Below are positions 5,490-5,674 of a stretch of 5,674 nucleotides of DNA, in pieces. The notes under the pieces were generated by a model. The model searched no databases. It was not told where the DNA came from and was given only the letters and a program-made list of their open reading frames with translations. The stretch covers positions 1-5,674 of the forward strand of contig DBTM01000074.1 of assembly GCA_002307055.1 (NCBI GenBank), in the 5' to 3' direction. Each line of letters opens with the position of its first letter. The first letter of the stretch is position 1. Source of the stretch: Clostridiales bacterium UBA1316 (GTDB taxonomy: Bacteria > Bacillota > Clostridia > Oscillospirales > Oscillospiraceae). The translations under genes and the position numbers were made by a program.

Positions 5490-5493
5490 TCCT
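5465..5493 (+). promoter_or_regulatory. Sigma-70-type promoter for the ATPase gene
   Basis: TTGATA (5465-5470) and TATCCT (5488-5493) are separated by 17 bp and lie 31 nt before the ATG at 5525. The -35 has five of six and the -10 four of six consensus bases. It is downstream of the terminator, so the ATPase gene forms its own transcription unit. Confidence 0.55.
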
Positions 5494-5524
5494 GTATGTG
5501 TTCCAGGAAAGGATGGTGTTTTCT

Positions 5525-5674
5525 ATGAAGCGCAGCGCGATTCAGACTCTTAAGGCATGGAAAGCCAGTGAAGACCGCAAGCCGATGGTATTGAAAGGCG
5601 CGCGGCAGGTCGGTAAGACCTGGCTTATGAAGGAATTCGGTAAGAGCTTTTATGAAAATTTTGTCTACTTCAAT
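5525..5674 (+). CDS. P-loop ATPase, AAA_14/DUF4143-type (3' partial)
   Basis: The ATG at 5525 follows AAAGGA at 5508-5513 (11 nt spacing); 50 codons are visible before the window ends in frame. The N-terminus MKRSAIQTLKAWKASEDRKP leads into MVLKGARQVGKTWLMKEFG, a Walker A motif of the GxRQVGKT form at about residues 25-32. This form, with a preceding short helix and the VL.GARQVGKT context, is characteristic of the AAA_14 ATPases that usually carry a C-terminal DUF4143 domain and total about 400 aa. Their cellular role is not established; some are encoded near mobile or defence-associated loci. It has its own promoter with a repeated operator-like element and appears unrelated to the upstream metal/metalloid operon. 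The C-terminal domain is outside the window, so the DUF4143 assignment is inferred. Confidence 0.85.
   Translation, partial: MKRSAIQTLKAWKASEDRKPMVLKGARQVGKTWLMKEFGKSFYENFVYFN

Overview
The window looks like a chromosomal or accessory segment from an anaerobic low-to-middle GC Gram-positive bacterium, most likely a clostridial Firmicute. The reasons are strong GGAGG-type ribosome binding sites, one probable TTG start, closest resemblance of the proteins (from memory, no search run) to clostridial families, and tight same-strand gene packing. The exact taxon cannot be read from this sequence.

Positions 1-4919 hold seven intact or nearly intact plus-strand genes with short gaps, probably one operon whose promoter and first genes lie upstream of the window. 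In order they are: a CcdA/DsbD-type membrane thiol:disulfide carrier (5' end missing), a small thioredoxin-fold protein with a cysteine-rich N-terminal tail, a CDF-family Zn/divalent-metal efflux protein, two half-size permeases that are paralogs of each other (a split ArsP/DUF318-type permease), a 12-TM MFS transporter, and a DGC-domain putative zinc-binding protein. This gene set is typical of clostridial arsenic/metalloid resistance islands. The likely common theme is thiol-redox handling of a toxic metal or metalloid in the cytoplasm followed by export through several permeases. The substrates are inferred from context, not shown by the sequence.

Positions 4988-5322 are a graveyard. A perfect Shine-Dalgarno is followed by the first ~40 codons of an Acr3-type arsenite efflux gene. 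An early TGA stop sits where Trp is expected, and the reading frame then runs directly, in frame, into remnants of an AlkD-like DNA alkylation repair gene. That gene has itself suffered an internal deletion and a terminal frameshift. The classical arsenite exporter of this operon is therefore dead at this position. A strong hairpin terminator (5325-5373) closes the unit.

Positions 5374-5524 are non-coding. They contain a 15-bp direct repeat with a 33-bp period, and the second copy lies between good -35 and -10 promoter elements. This promoter drives the last gene, a P-loop ATPase of the AAA_14/DUF4143 type, which runs off the right edge of the window.
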